Below are positions 54,361 through 64,000 of a stretch of DNA of 64,000 nt, one piece after another (position 1 is the first letter of the stretch; each line of letters opens with the position of its first letter). The stretch is from Ahaetulla prasina (lineage: Eukaryota; Chordata; Lepidosauria; Squamata; Colubridae). The position numbers were made by a program, and so were the translations under genes. Below the pieces are notes generated by a model. That model made no database searches and was not told the DNA's origin. It was given only the letters and a program-made list of their open reading frames with translations. The stretch spans positions 4,026,435 to 4,090,434 of the forward strand of contig NC_080541.1 in assembly GCF_028640845.1 (NCBI RefSeq), read 5' to 3'.

Positions 54361-54945
54361 GTGAGTTCTAGTCCCAGTTTAGGCATGAACGTGATCTGAG
54401 TGACTTCAGCCCAATCACCAGGAGAGGGTGAGTTCTAGTCCCACCTTAGGCAGGAAAGCAATCTGAGTGACTTTGGGCCAATCACCGGGAGAGGGAGAAT
54501 TCTAGTCCCATCTTAGGCAGGAAAGCGATCTGAGTGACTTTGGGCTCATCACTGGGAGAGGGTGAGTTCTAGTTCCATCTTAGGGAGGAAAGCGATCTGA
54601 GTGACTTTGGGCTCATCACTGGGAGAGGGAGAGTTCTAGTCCCACGTTAGGCAGGAAAGCAATCTGCGTGACTTTGGGCTCATCACTGGGAGAGGGTGAG
54701 TTCTAGTCCCATCTTAGGCAGGAAAGCAATCTGAGTGACTTGGGCCAATCACCGGGAGAGGGTGAGTTCTAGTTCCATTTTAGGGAGGAAAACGATCTGA
54801 GTGACTTTGGGCTCATCACTAGGAGAGGGTGAGTTCTAGTCCCATCTTAGGCAGGAAAGCAATCTGAGTGACTTGGGCCGATCACCGGGAGAGGGTGAGT
54901 TCTAGTTCCATCTTAGCCATGAAAGTCAGCTGGGTGACTTTGGAC
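54361..54945. repeat. Nine-unit minisatellite, 66-67 bp period
   Basis: Units start at the 'tgagttctagt' word and contain 'cttaggcaggaaagc', 'gatctgagtgacttt' and 'atcac(t/c)gggagaggg'. Nine copies are present. The last one continues into SINE-like sequence, so the unit is a slice of that SINE. Two variant types alternate in part of the array (ttccat / tcccat). Confidence 0.93.
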
Positions 54946-55085
54946 TAGTGTTTCTCTCTCTCAGCTCAACCCACCTCCCAGGTTGCTGCAGTAGGGAAAC
55001 TAGGAGGAGGAGATACATTGGATATATTCCCTGCCTTGAATTATTTGTAAAAATAATAAAGGCAGGATACAAACAAACCAATGAT
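54905..55085 (+). mobile_element. SINE 3' part giving rise to the minisatellite
   Basis: 'gctgggtgactttggactag', 'ctctctcagctcaacccacc', 'gaattatttgtaaaaataat' and 'aaaggcaggatacaaac' are the body and tail of a tRNA-derived SINE related to Sauria-type SINEs. The tRNA-like head is replaced by the array. Confidence 0.65.
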
Positions 55086-55189
55086 CTGTCATACAATGCA
55101 TTCATGGGCTTATTTTTCAATGTCCTAGTTCCCATAACCCAGTTTTCTGCCTGAATCTACCTTCCTCCCTGTCACCAACAGTAAGTACC

Positions 55190-55280
55190 ATTCATCCCTG
55201 ACTTACAACAATTTGTTTACTAACCGTTCCAAGTGACCATGGCATTGAAAATGACTTACAACCGTCATTTTCTGTATCTT
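55190..55280. repeat. CAGGTAG-type MITE end
   Basis: 'ccctgacttacaacaatttg' and 'aaaatgacttacaaccgtc' match one end of the family. Confidence 0.55.
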
Positions 55281-55544
55281 TCTCTCGTCGGTCATCCACT
55301 GCAGCTTCCAGTTCTCCTCCTGTCTCTGGTACTGTTTGCTCCTCTTCCTTTTATTAGCATAGACATCTGAACGGTTGTCATGGCATCTCCATCAGCCAGG
55401 GTACCCCACAGGAAACCTCTCTTCGTTTTTCCCACCTCCCCCTTAGAAAATACCAGGCAGCCATATATAGCCAACTGGTAAATCATTATAATAGGAGGTA
55501 GTGATTGGGTAGGTAGAAGATTTGGTGGTCTTAATCAAGGGAGA

Positions 55545-56137
55545 AGGTAGAATAATGGAATTGGAAGAAACCTTGAAGGTCATCTAGTCCAGGGGTCTCC
55601 AACCATGGCAACTTTAAGACTTGTGGACTTCAGCTCCCAGAATTCCTCAGCCAGCTTTGCTGGCTGAGGGATTCTGGGAGTTCAAGTCCACAAGTCTTAA
55701 AGTTGCCAAGGTTGGAGACTCCTAATCTAGTCCAACCTGCTCGAGCTGGAGAGTCCTGTACCATTTCAGACGGGTGGCTGTCCAGTTTCTTCTTGAAAGC
55801 GTCCGGTGATGGGGTGCCCATCACTTCCAAAGACAAGTCATTCTGCTGATTAAATAACAGAATAATGGAAGAGACCTTGGAGGTCTTCTAGTCCAACCCT
55901 CTGCCCGAGCAGGAATCTCTATATCATTTCAGACAAGTGGCTGTCCAGTATCTTCTTAAAAACTTCCAGTGGTGAAGCACTTACAACTTCTGTAAGGAGA
56001 AACTTACAGAAAGTTTCTCCTTAATTCCAGGTTGCTTCTCTCCTTGATTGGTTTCCATCTATTGTTTCCTGTCCTGCCTTCTGGTGCTTTGGAGAATAAA
56101 TTGACACCCTTCTCTTTATGGCAGCCCCTCAAATAAT
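55545..56137 (-). mobile_element. CR1 LINE 3' ends, two in tandem, with MITE
   Basis: One CR1 terminus begins at ~55545 and is split by the hAT-like MITE. A second starts at ~55855 (gaataatggaagagacc) and runs to 'tggcagcccctcaaataat'. A short 'gaaacttacagaaagtttc' palindrome lies at ~56008. Confidence 0.85.
55590..55724. mobile_element. Palindromic hAT-like MITE, 135 bp
   Basis: caggggtctccaacc to ggttggagactccta, with 8 bp target duplications atctagtc (55582-55589, 55725-55732). Same length as the copy at 4963. Confidence 0.88.
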
Positions 56138-56167
56138 ACCCACTTGCTGAGCTATCAAAAGTTTGGT

Positions 56168-56735
56168 CACACTTGTAGTTGGTTGTTGTTAGTTGTGAAG
56201 TCGTGTCCGACCCAGCTGGACCCCCATGGATAACATTCCCCCAGGCCTTCCTGTCCTCTACAATCCTCCAGAGCCCATTTAAGCTCATGCCAACTGCTTC
56301 AGTGACTCCATCCAGCCCCCTCGTTCTCTGCCGTCTCCTTCTTCTTTTGCCTTCCATCGTTCCCAGCATTCGGCTCTTCTCCAGTGAGTCCTTCCTTCTC
56401 ATTAGCTGGCCAAAGGATTTGAGTTTCCTCTTCAGGATCTGGCCTTCTAAAGAGCAGTCAGGGTTGATCTCCTCTAGGACTGACCGGTTTGATCGCCTTG
56501 CAGTCCAAGGGACTCGCAGGAGTCTTCTCCAGCACCAGAGTTCAAAGGCCTCCATTCTTTGGCGCTCAGCCTTCCTTATGGTCCAACTTTCACAGCCATA
56601 TATTGCAACTGGGAAAACCAGAGCCTTGACTGTACGCACTTTTGTTGGCAGGGTGATGTCTCTGCTTTTTAGTACACTGTCTAGATTTGCCATAGCTTTC
56701 CTCCCCAGGAGCAAGCGTCTTTTAATTTCTTGGCT
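56168..56735 (-). mobile_element. BovB (RTE) LINE, 3' part
   Basis: A minus-strand frame of about 180 codons encodes the end of the BovB protein: 'NLDSVLKSRDITLPTKVRTV', 'FPVAIYGCESWTIRKAER', 'ELWCWRRLLRVPWTARRSNR', 'RMLGTMEGKRRRRRQRTRGL', 'LWRIVEDRKAWGNVIHG'. The 3' UTR ('gttgtgaagtcgtgtccgac') is at the left. BovB is known for horizontal transfer between squamates and mammals. The downstream CR1 frame is joined by chance. Confidence 0.92.
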
Positions 56736-57016
56736 GTATAAGTCGACAATTTACCTGTATTCAGTTCTCCTCAGATGTCCCAGATCTGCATAAATATAGA
56801 TCAACCCTGGTGAAGACGTTCTCCTTCTCTTCCAAAGAACCCCCCCCCCAAAAGGAGACTCATTGCTTCATAAAACGGGTCAGGATTTGTCTCAAATCAA
56901 ATGTTCAGAGTGTATTCTCGGAACTCTACAATCCCTATTTAATCCAGCTCTCAAGTTTGAAGGCTGTTTTTGGAAGCGAGGTACCAGCACATAGTTTTCT
57001 GTGCCTGTTTAGTTTT

Positions 57017-57017
57017 G

Positions 57018-57092
<75 letters not shown>
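57017..57092. repeat. (CTTA)n microsatellite
   Basis: 19 CTTA units. Confidence 0.97.
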
Positions 57093-57093
<1 letters not shown>

Positions 57094-57358
57094 TTTATCC
57101 AGTGGGGAGGAGGGAAGGTTGAAAGGAATGAAAACATACAAAGAGTTGCAAAAAAAACCCAAAAACAAAAAAAAGAGGTTAAGATAGGACGCTTCAGAGG
57201 AAATCAGGAAAGCAAAATCCTTTGTGGAAAACAGAACCAGCTGTGGAAATCTAACCAAGCCTCTGTCAGCTGGATTTAACTGCCAATAATAATAATAAAA
57301 AAAAGAGAATATTTTGCAGCTAAGGATTGAACTCTCTGAGCCGGGTGGCTTTCTCGCA

Positions 57359-57392
57359 GGCGTTTCATTACCCAGCTAGGTTGCATTGTCAG
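57359..57392 (-). ncRNA. Hammerhead-like motif, copy 5
   Basis: Minus strand: CTGACAA then a partly paired stem around 'tagct' and GAAACGCC. The second conserved G of the core is changed. Confidence 0.35.
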
Positions 57393-57486
57393 TGGTAGGA
57401 AGGAGCGTGGTTTGCAGAAAAGAAGGAGGAGGAGAAGGAGGACTGAAGGGTCCTTGATGCTTTCTGAGCTTGGTTGTTTTCTTGCT

Positions 57487-57520
57487 GACATTTCATGACC
57501 CACCTAGATAACATCATCAG
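57487..57520 (-). ncRNA. Hammerhead-like motif, copy 6
   Basis: Minus strand: CTGATGA, exactly the common hammerhead core, one base, a weak stem GTTATC / GGTCAT, then GAAATGTC. Confidence 0.4.
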
Positions 57521-57600
57521 TGCTAGAAGGGAGTGGGGTTTGTGGAGAGGCAGAGGAGGAGGAGGAGGAGGTGAGGACGGACACCTGGCACGACAAAACA

Positions 57601-58049
57601 AGTTGGTGACACATCATGTTCTCTGCCTCTCCAGGAGGGAGAAAGGTTGGAGGTTTATGTAACGGGGATTAGATGCCAACACACACACACACCCTCAACT
57701 CAATGGCAGCTTTTGTCAGGGCTGAAGTTCCCCCGATTTAAATTAGCATCATCGGGAGCTGAGCTAAGGCCTCTGGCCTCTCGGATGCTTCTCTTGAGGT
57801 AGTGGCTTCTGCTTTCTGCTTGGGGTGGGGGCTAAAAAATAAAACAAAACAATAGAGGTTATATAGCATGCAAGAAGGGAAGACAATGACTTAACTGCTC
57901 GAAACTGCCTGTTATAAAATACATTAGGAGCAGCGAGACAATATGCCAATGCTTATTTTTACATGGCTGATCTGGGGGATTGTCTACTCAAGAAATCGTT
58001 ATAAAACAGCTTGTCCTTCCAAATTAAACTCTGACCTTTGATCATAGTA

Positions 58050-58052
<3 letters not shown>
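57601..58052. other. No recognisable gene or repeat
   Basis: Unique-looking sequence with a short CA run at 57680. Confidence 0.4.
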
Positions 58053-58192
<140 letters not shown>

Positions 58193-58405
58193 TATTTATT
58201 TATTATTCGAATTTATATACCGCCCTATCTCCCAAAGGACTCAGGGCGGTTCACAGGCATATAAAACATCAATATCAATATACAAATTAAAATAATCCTT
58301 AAAAAACTTATTCTAGCGCCCGAATTATTAAAAATAGAAATATAGAAATATAAATATTAAATATAAATATTAAAATCAATTTAAAACCCCTCTAAATTTA
58401 AAAAT

Positions 58406-59245
58406 CTAAGCCAGTCCTGCACAGATGAATAAATGTGTCTTGAGCTCGCGACGGAAGGTTCGAAGGTCAGGAAGTTGACGGAGTCCTGGGGGGAGTTCGT
58501 TCCAGAGGGTGGGAGCCCCCACAGAGAAGGCCCTTCCCCTGGGCGTCGCCAAACGACACTGCCTAGCTGACGGCACCCTGAGGAGTCCCTCTCTGTGAGA
58601 GCGCACGGGTCGGTGAGAGGTATCTGGTCGCAGTAGGCGGTCCCGTAGATAACCCGGCCCTATGCCATGGAGCGCTTTAAAGGTGGTCACCAAAACCTTG
58701 AAGCGCACCCGGAAGGCCACAGGTAGCCAGTGCAGCCTGCGCAGGATGGGTGTTATGCGGGAGCCACGAGGGGCTCCCTCTATCACCCGCGCAGCTGCAT
58801 TCTGAACTAACTGCAGCCTCCGGATGCCCTTCAAGGGAAGCCCCATGTAGAGAGCGTTGCAGTAATCCAGGCGAGACGTCACAAGGGCGTGAGTGACCGT
58901 GCATAGGGCCTCCCGGTCCAGAAAGGGGCGCAACTGGCGCACCAGGCGAACCTGGTAGAACGCTCTCCTGGAGACGGCCGTCAAATGATCTTCTAGAGAC
59001 AGCCGTTCATCCAGGAGGGCGCCTAAGTTGCGCACCCTCTCCATCGGGGCCAATGACTCGCCACCGATGGTCAGCCGCGGATTTAGCTGACTGTACCGGG
59101 ATGCCGCATCCACAGCCACTCTGTCTTGGAGGATTGAGCTTGAGCCTGTTTCTCCCCATCCAGACCCGTCGGCCTCCAGGCACCGGGACAGCACTTGATA
59201 ACCGTTGGGGTGGTCCGGTGTGGAAAAAATACAGCTGGGTGTCAT
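58406..59245 (-). pseudogene. L2 ORF2 C-terminal region
   Basis: 280-codon open frame: 'RYSQLNPRLTIGGESLAPME', 'RNLGALLDERLSLEDHLTAV', 'LDYCNALYMGLPLKGIRRLQ', 'LHWLPVAFRVRFKVLV', ending 'RRELKTHLFICAGLA' and stop. It is about 90% identical by eye to the plus-strand copy at 31.85 kb, so the two are the same subfamily. Confidence 0.9.
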
Positions 59246-60038
59246 CCGTGTACAGCTGGTACCTCACACCGAACCCACTGATGATCTCACCCAGCGGCTT
59301 CATGTAGATGTTGAACAGAAGGCGAGAGGATCGATCCCTCGGCACCCCACAAGTGAGGGGCCTCGGGGCCGACCTCTGCCCCCCTGTCAACACCGACTGC
59401 GACCGGTCGGAGAGATAGGAGGAGAACCACCGATAAACGGTGCCTCCCACTCCCAATCCCTCCAACCGGCGCAGCAGGATACCATGGTCGATGGTATCGA
59501 AAGCCGCTGAGAGGTCTAATAGGACCAGGGCAGAGGAACAACCCCTATCCCTGGCCCTCCAGAGATCATCCACCAACGCGACCAAAGCCGTCTCCGTGCT
59601 GTAACCGGGCCGGAAACCGGACTGGAACGGGTCTAGATAGACAGTTTCATCCAGGTGTAAGGGAACCTGATATGCCACCATCCCCCCACCAACCTCCGCC
59701 GCGAAGCGAAGGTTGGAGACCGGACGATAATTACCTAAAACAGCCGGGTCCAGGGAAGGCTTCTTGAGGAGGGGCCTCACCACCGCCTCTTTCAAGGCGG
59801 CCGGAAAGACACCCTCCACCAAAGAAGCGCTCGTAATCGCCTGGAGCCAGCCTCGTGTCACCTCCTGCGTGGCCAGCACCAACCAGGAGGGGCACGGGTC
59901 CAGTAAACATGTGGTGGCATTCAGCCTCCCCAACAACCTGTCCATGTCCTCGGGAGCAACAGGGTCAAACTCATCCCATAAAATGTCACCAAGACCACCC
60001 TCAGCCGTCTCACCCGTATCACCGCAATCTTGGTCCAA
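59007..60038 (-). pseudogene. L2 reverse transcriptase
   Basis: 343 codons. 'EAVVRPLLKKPSLDP', 'NYRPVSNLRFA', 'FQSGFRPGYSTETALVALVD', 'ALVLLDLSAAFDTIDHGILL', 'YTDDTQLYF'. The block after 'LTCGVP' reads R-D-R-S-S-R-L-L-F instead of a Q-G-S-V-L-type sequence, suggesting two compensating indels. The catalytic box is Y-T-D-D where Y-A-D-D is usual. The end drifts into another frame near 59100. Confidence 0.9.
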
Positions 60039-60165
60039 ACCATCCCGAAGCTGAACGATTTTATCGTATAGATAACCGTTAAACTCCTCAGCACGTCCTG
60101 CAGCGGGTCATCCCGCTCCCCTGGTGTAGGAGGGAGCGGGTCACCCAAACAGGGCGGCTGGGCGG

Positions 60166-61213
60166 TTATCTGCCGATGCAATGAGGAGGCGTAGCTACGC
60201 CTCGCTTCCTCAATGCCACTAGGTAAGTCCTAGTATAGGACTTCACTAGTGTCCGATCAGCTTCTGAACGGCTAGACCTCCAGGAACTCTCTAGGCGTCT
60301 TCTCCGGCGCTTCATCCCTCTCAGCTCTTCGGAGAACCAAGGAGCCGGTTGGGACCTGCGCCGGGTCAGAGGCCGCAAAGGCACGACACGGTCTAAGGCC
60401 CCCGCTGCGGCCCGTTCCCAGGCCGCAACAAGTTCCTCAACCGAGCCGTGAGCCAGACCCTCAGGAAATGGCCCAAGCTCCGTCCGGAACCCATCCGGGT
60501 CCATCAGGCGCCTGGGACGGAACCAACGTATCGGCTCCGTCTCCCTGCGGTGGTGAATGGCGGTCAGAAAGTCCAGGCGAAGAAGAGAGTGATCTGACCA
60601 TGACAAAGGTTCAATGACTATTTCCTTTAAGTCCAGATCTCTCAACCACTGACCAGAGACAAAAATCAGGTCCAGAGTGCCACCCCCAATGTGAGTAGGG
60701 CCATCAACTACTTGGGTCAGGTCCAAGGCCGTCATGGAAGCCATGAACTCCCGAGCTGCCGTCGATGACGAGCCGGAAGATGGCAAGTTAAAGTCCCCCA
60801 TGACTAAAAGTCTGGGGGTCTCAACTGCCACCCCAGCCAGCACCTCCAGGAGCTCGGGCAGGGCGGCTGTCACGCAGCAAGGAGCCAGGTACGTGACCAG
60901 CAAGCCCATCTGACACCTATGACCCCACCTCACAAAGAGGGATTCACACCCGGCAATCTGAGGTACAGTGGTCTCCCTCGGCTCTAGACTCTCTTTAATA
61001 ACAACCGCCACCCCACCACCCCTACCCTGGGCCCTCGGCTGATGGAATGCACGGAAATCCGGTGGGCACATCTCGACCAGGGGCACGCCCCCTTCAGTGC
61101 CCAACCAGGTCTCCGTAACGCCTATAATATCCGCGGCACCCCCCTGAATCTGATCATGTATTAGGGGGGCCTTATTGGCCACGGACCGTGCGTTGCATAA
61201 CATCAGACCCAGA
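60166..61213 (-). pseudogene. L2 apurinic-like endonuclease
   Basis: The endonuclease covers '[18 protein letters not shown]', '[11 protein letters not shown]' (catalytic Glu), '[14 protein letters not shown]', '[14 protein letters not shown]', '[11 protein letters not shown]' and '[15 protein letters not shown]' (catalytic SDH), with the frame open for over 340 codons. It nicks target DNA in target-primed reverse transcription. The first ~60 codons of the open frame (61214-61407) are foldback repeat, not L2. Confidence 0.9.
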
Positions 61214-61431
61214 TATATCAGATATATATATATATATGTTTTCTGAGGTTTTCGCGGGTGTTTGTATGTAGGTCTTTGGTTATTCGGGTTTTCTCCCGCG
61301 TTTCTCCCAGAAGCACGAAGCTGAAGCCTGAAGATGACGAATGAGATTTCGTCGAAACGTCGCCAAGACACTTCCAATTTTACGCGGGAGAAAACCCGAA
61401 TAACCAAAGACCTACAGATATATATATATAT
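61214..61431. repeat. Foldback repeat 1 with 34 bp perfect arms
   Basis: Arms at 61268-61301 and 61382-61415 are perfect reverse complements (gtaggtctttgg ... inward to cccgcgt). The ~80 bp between them holds hammerhead-like copy 7. (TA)n lies on both outer sides (61220-61237, 61417-61431). Confidence 0.85.
61328..61361 (+). ncRNA. Hammerhead-like motif, copy 7
   Basis: CTGAAGA, one base, perfect 6 bp stem GACGAA / TTCGTC around a 6-base loop, then GAAACGTC. It sits in the loop of foldback 1, so the 34 bp arms would close a long outer stem around it. Confidence 0.5.
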
Positions 61432-61645
61432 ATTTGTAGGTTTTCACTGGTATTGGTATGTAGGTCTTCGCATTTTCAGGTCTTTTCCCATGTAAGGTTG
61501 AGAGTATCTTGGCGACGTTTCAACAAGGTCTCACTCATGTGTTAAAACCAGCCTGAAGATGATGAGTGAGACCTCGTCGAAACATCGTCAAAATACTCTC
61601 AACCTTACACGGGAAAAGACCTGAAAATGCCAAGACCTACATATA
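61432..61645. repeat. Foldback repeat 2 with ~80 bp imperfect arms
   Basis: Arms at about 61458-61539 and 61563-61642 are inverted repeats with mismatches. The short loop contains 'aaaaccagcctgaag'. Related to foldback 1 in the 'tatgtaggtctt' end and 'ggcgacgtttc' words, but otherwise diverged. Confidence 0.82.
61554..61587 (+). ncRNA. Hammerhead-like motif, copy 8
   Basis: CTGAAGA, one base, stem GATGAG / CTCGTC (one G-U pair), 6-base loop, then GAAACATC. Compared with copy 7 the loop-closing pair changes from A-T to G-C on both strands. Confidence 0.5.
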
Positions 61646-61753
61646 TGTGCGTGTGCGTGTGCAGCAGGGTCTGGGGAGGGGGAGTTGGCCTGTAATGCAA
61701 ACAGTTCAATGTAGGGTCTTGAGCGCTCTCTCAATTCGGGAGGTTTTCTTGAA

Positions 61754-61787
61754 GACGTTTCATTACCCAGCTAGGTAACTTCAGCAG
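61754..61787 (-). ncRNA. Hammerhead-like motif, copy 9
   Basis: Minus strand: ctgctgaag, stem TTACC / GGTAA around 'tagctg', then TGAAACGTC. The core-like 5' strand is shorter than in copies 4, 7 and 8. GGA-rich sequence follows at 61811-61855. Confidence 0.4.
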
Positions 61788-61919
61788 TGCTAGAAGGGAG
61801 GGAGGTTTGTCGAGAGGAGAAGGGGGGAGGAGGAGGGAGGGGAAGAGAAAGAGGACTGTTTTATATTACATGCCAACTCCCCCCCTCCAGACTCTTCTGC
61901 ATGTGTTAAATAAATAAAT

Positions 61920-62148
<229 letters not shown>

Positions 62149-62221
62149 TATGAGCAACAAGGTCAGAGGTCAGAGTTTAATTTGCAAGGGCAAACTGCAA
62201 AGAGATTATAACCAATCCTTT

Positions 62222-62470
62222 TTTTTGAAAGAGTTTTTTATTTTTATTTTTCATCAACATATTTAAATGTACCGTCTCTTATCCATCATTAATCATTATT
62301 CATCCATCTACCATCTTAGTTAGGTAGATAGATAACTAACTAACTTCCATTTGTTAGTTAGTTGTTCGTGCCAGCTCTTTTAACATTTCCTTCCTTTGTT
62401 TTAATACAACCTTTCTTTTTCCTCTTCCTCTTCCCTTTTCTCCCTTCTTGTGTAATGATTCCTTGAAGAG
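62222..62470 (-). mobile_element. Possible L1 3' end
   Basis: Begins with T-rich sequence and has a pyrimidine-rich body like the 3' UTR of the L1 at 30.8 kb. No coding part or target duplication is evident. Confidence 0.3.
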
Positions 62471-62798
62471 TCAACCCCCCGGAACAGCCATGTAAAAATA
62501 GCCATTGTCATAACATCTCGCTGCTCCTAATGTATTTTAGCAGGCAGCTTTGAGCAGTTAAGTCATCGCCTTCCATTCTTGTGTGCTACAGTACTGGCCA
62601 AAATTGTGGGAACCTTTTGGGAAAAGTCTATTTTTGAGGTTTGATGGCTAATAACACCACTTTTTTTTTGGAGTTTCAAGATAATCCTATTCCACTGCTG
62701 GAATGGCCTGGGAATAGCCTAGACCTTAACCCCATTGAAAATCTATGGAGCCAACCGACTAAAGAAACTTGTTAGTCAGAAGCGATCCAGCAATAAAA

Positions 62799-63852
62799 AG
62801 TAAAGGTTCCTCTCACACATATGTGCTAGTTGTTCCCGACTCTAGGGGGCGGTGCTCATCTCCGTTTCAAAGCCAAAGAGCCAGCGCTGTCCGAAGATGT
62901 CTCCGTGGTCATGTGGTCAGCATGACTCAATGCCAAAGGTGCACAGAATAGAATAGAATAGAATAGAATAGAATAGAATACAATAGAATAGAATAGAATA
63001 GAATAGAATTTTATTGGCCAAGTGTGATTGGACACACAAGGAATTTGTCTTGGTGCATATGCTCTCAGTGTACATAAAAGAAAAGATACGTTCATCAAGG
63101 TACAACATTTACAACACAATTGATGATCAATATATCAATATAAATCATAAGGATTGCCAGCAACAAGTTATAGTCATACAGTCATAAGTGGAAAGAGATT
63201 GGTGATGGGAACTATGAAACGATTAATAGTAGTGCAGATTCAGTAAATAGTCTGACAGTGTTGAGGGAATTATTTATTTAGCAGAGTGATGGCCTTCGGG
63301 AAAAAACTGTTCTTGTGTCTAGTTGTTCTGGTGTGCAGTGCTCTATAGCGTCGTTTTGAGGGTAGGAGTTGAAACAGTTTATGTCCAGGATGCGAGGGAT
63401 CTGCAAATATTTTCACGGCCCTCTTCTTGATTCGTGCAGTATACAGGTCCTCCATGGAAGGCAAGTTGGTAGCAATTATTTTTTCTGCAGTTCTAATTAT
63501 CCTCTGAAGTCTGTGTTTTTTTTGTTGGGTTGCAGAACCGAACCAGACAGTTATAGAGGTGCAAATGACAGACTCAATAATTCCTCTGTAGAATTGGATC
63601 AGCAGCTCCTTGGGCAGTTTGAGCTTACTGAGTTGGCGCAGAAAGAACAGTACGCTGTTACCTTCCCACCAAAGGTGGTCCCTATTTTTTCTACTTGCAT
63701 TTTTACGTGTTTTTGAAACTGCTAGGTTGGCAGAAGCTGGGACAAGCAACGGGAGCTCACCCCGTTACACGGCAGCACTAGGGATTCGAACCGCTGAGCT
63801 GCCGACCTTTCGATTGACAAGCTCAACGTCCTAGCCCCTGAGCCACCTCTGA
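62799..63852 (-). mobile_element. tRNA-derived SINE (type S), split by Rex1
   Basis: SINE parts lie at 62799-62946 and 63652-63852. A 12 bp target duplication, ccagcaataaaa (62787-62798 and 63853-63864), shows it inserted as one unit into the Tc1 remnant before Rex1 split it. Confidence 0.9.
62947..63651 (-). mobile_element. Rex1 LINE 3' part inserted in the SINE
   Basis: Left end is (AATAG)n and the shared 98 bp tail. Minus-strand reading gives 'FFLRQLSKLKLPKELLIQFY', 'ESVICTSITVWFGSATQQ', 'RRYRALHTRTTRHKNSFFP'. It is 5'-truncated at the RT C terminus. A short 'cag' overlap with the SINE marks the junctions. Confidence 0.9.
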
Positions 63853-64000
63853 CCCAGCAATAAAACCCAGTTAATAGAAGCCATCCTTCAATCCTGGTTT
63901 CACATTATAACAGCTGCAGAACTGCAAGATTTGGTTGACTCCACGGGAAGACGTTGTAAGGCCATAATTCATGCTAAAAGCTACCCAATTAAGTATTAAC

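Larger units (their letters stand above)
57333..57600 (-). repeat. Two tandem hammerhead-like/(GGA)n units
   Basis: Each unit has a 'tttctyrcagrcrtttcatkaccc'-type segment (degenerate), an 'agtggtagaaggagtgtggtt'-type spacer (degenerate) and a GGA run. Units start near 57340 and 57465, ~125 bp apart. The same organisation is at 17.96-19.1 and 61.73-61.86 kb. Confidence 0.6.
62590..64000 (+). mobile_element. Tc1/mariner-type transposon remnant, extends past window
   Basis: Starts with the inverted-repeat-like 'gtactggccaaaattgtggg'. Then codons for 'LEWPGNSLDLNPIENLW' give the DDE-transposase C-terminal motif with its third acidic residue (E of 'PIENLW'). Most of the transposase between them is deleted. 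The coding remnant continues at 63865 ('FNPGFTL', 'CKIWLTP') beyond a SINE insertion. Stops and deletion make it dead. Confidence 0.8.

Noticed and set aside
54361..54945. CRISPR-like regular repeat
   Set aside because: Units are contiguous at 66-67 bp with no unique spacers, in a eukaryotic repeat context.

Overview
The window looks like intergenic, repeat-saturated DNA from a squamate reptile, most probably a snake. I find no host protein-coding gene, rRNA or functional tRNA. Nearly every recognisable protein segment belongs to a transposable element. The organism call rests on the repeat mix: many CR1 3' ends, L2, Rex1, an L3-like CR1 and a BovB LINE; several tRNA-derived SINE types typical of squamates; LINE 3' tails that run into (ATTCT)n, the arrangement described for snake 'microsatellite seeding'; and GATA/GACA arrays of the Bkm type.

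Layout. 0-16 kb: CR1, SINE, L1 and MITE fragments, solo LTRs at 4.27 and 12.76 kb, large (GGAA), (CTT/CCT) and CT-rich arrays, and another LTR family at 14.5 kb. 16-25 kb: an inverted pair of LTRs, a GAA/GGA block with hammerhead-like motifs, a Rex1 LINE running into an 800 bp array of LINE tail plus ATTCT/ATGCT/TTCC repeats, an L3-like CR1 split by a solo LTR, and two solo LTRs of a second family. 25-40 kb: SINEs, CR1s, hAT-type MITEs, L1, L2, an L3-like reverse transcriptase fragment and a GATA/GACA block. 40.8-45.4 kb: a complete minus-strand Ty3/gypsy-type element with identical 190 bp LTRs but a gag-pol broken by frameshifts, sitting inside a (CAGA) array. 45.8-54 kb: an LTR, a ~941 bp tandem duplication in purine-rich DNA, CR1, L2 and Rex1. 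54-58 kb: a SINE-derived 66-67 bp minisatellite, CR1 and BovB. 58.2-61.2 kb: a long minus-strand L2 with endonuclease and reverse transcriptase regions. 61.2-64 kb: two foldback repeats with hammerhead-like cores, a GATA array, and a Tc1/mariner remnant containing a SINE that itself contains a Rex1.

The elements do not form a pathway. What joins them is nesting (about ten insertions have clear target-site duplications, giving a relative chronology), shared 3' tails between unrelated retroelements, and repeated conversion of retroelement ends into micro- and minisatellites. The most interesting signals are (1) about nine dispersed copies of a hammerhead-ribozyme-like fold whose stem covaries among copies, several joined to (GGA)n; (2) an open reading frame kept in one frame from base 2 across seven diverged LTRs; (3) an identical ~100 bp tail on two different LINE families; and (4) an LTR element with identical LTRs but broken coding sequence.
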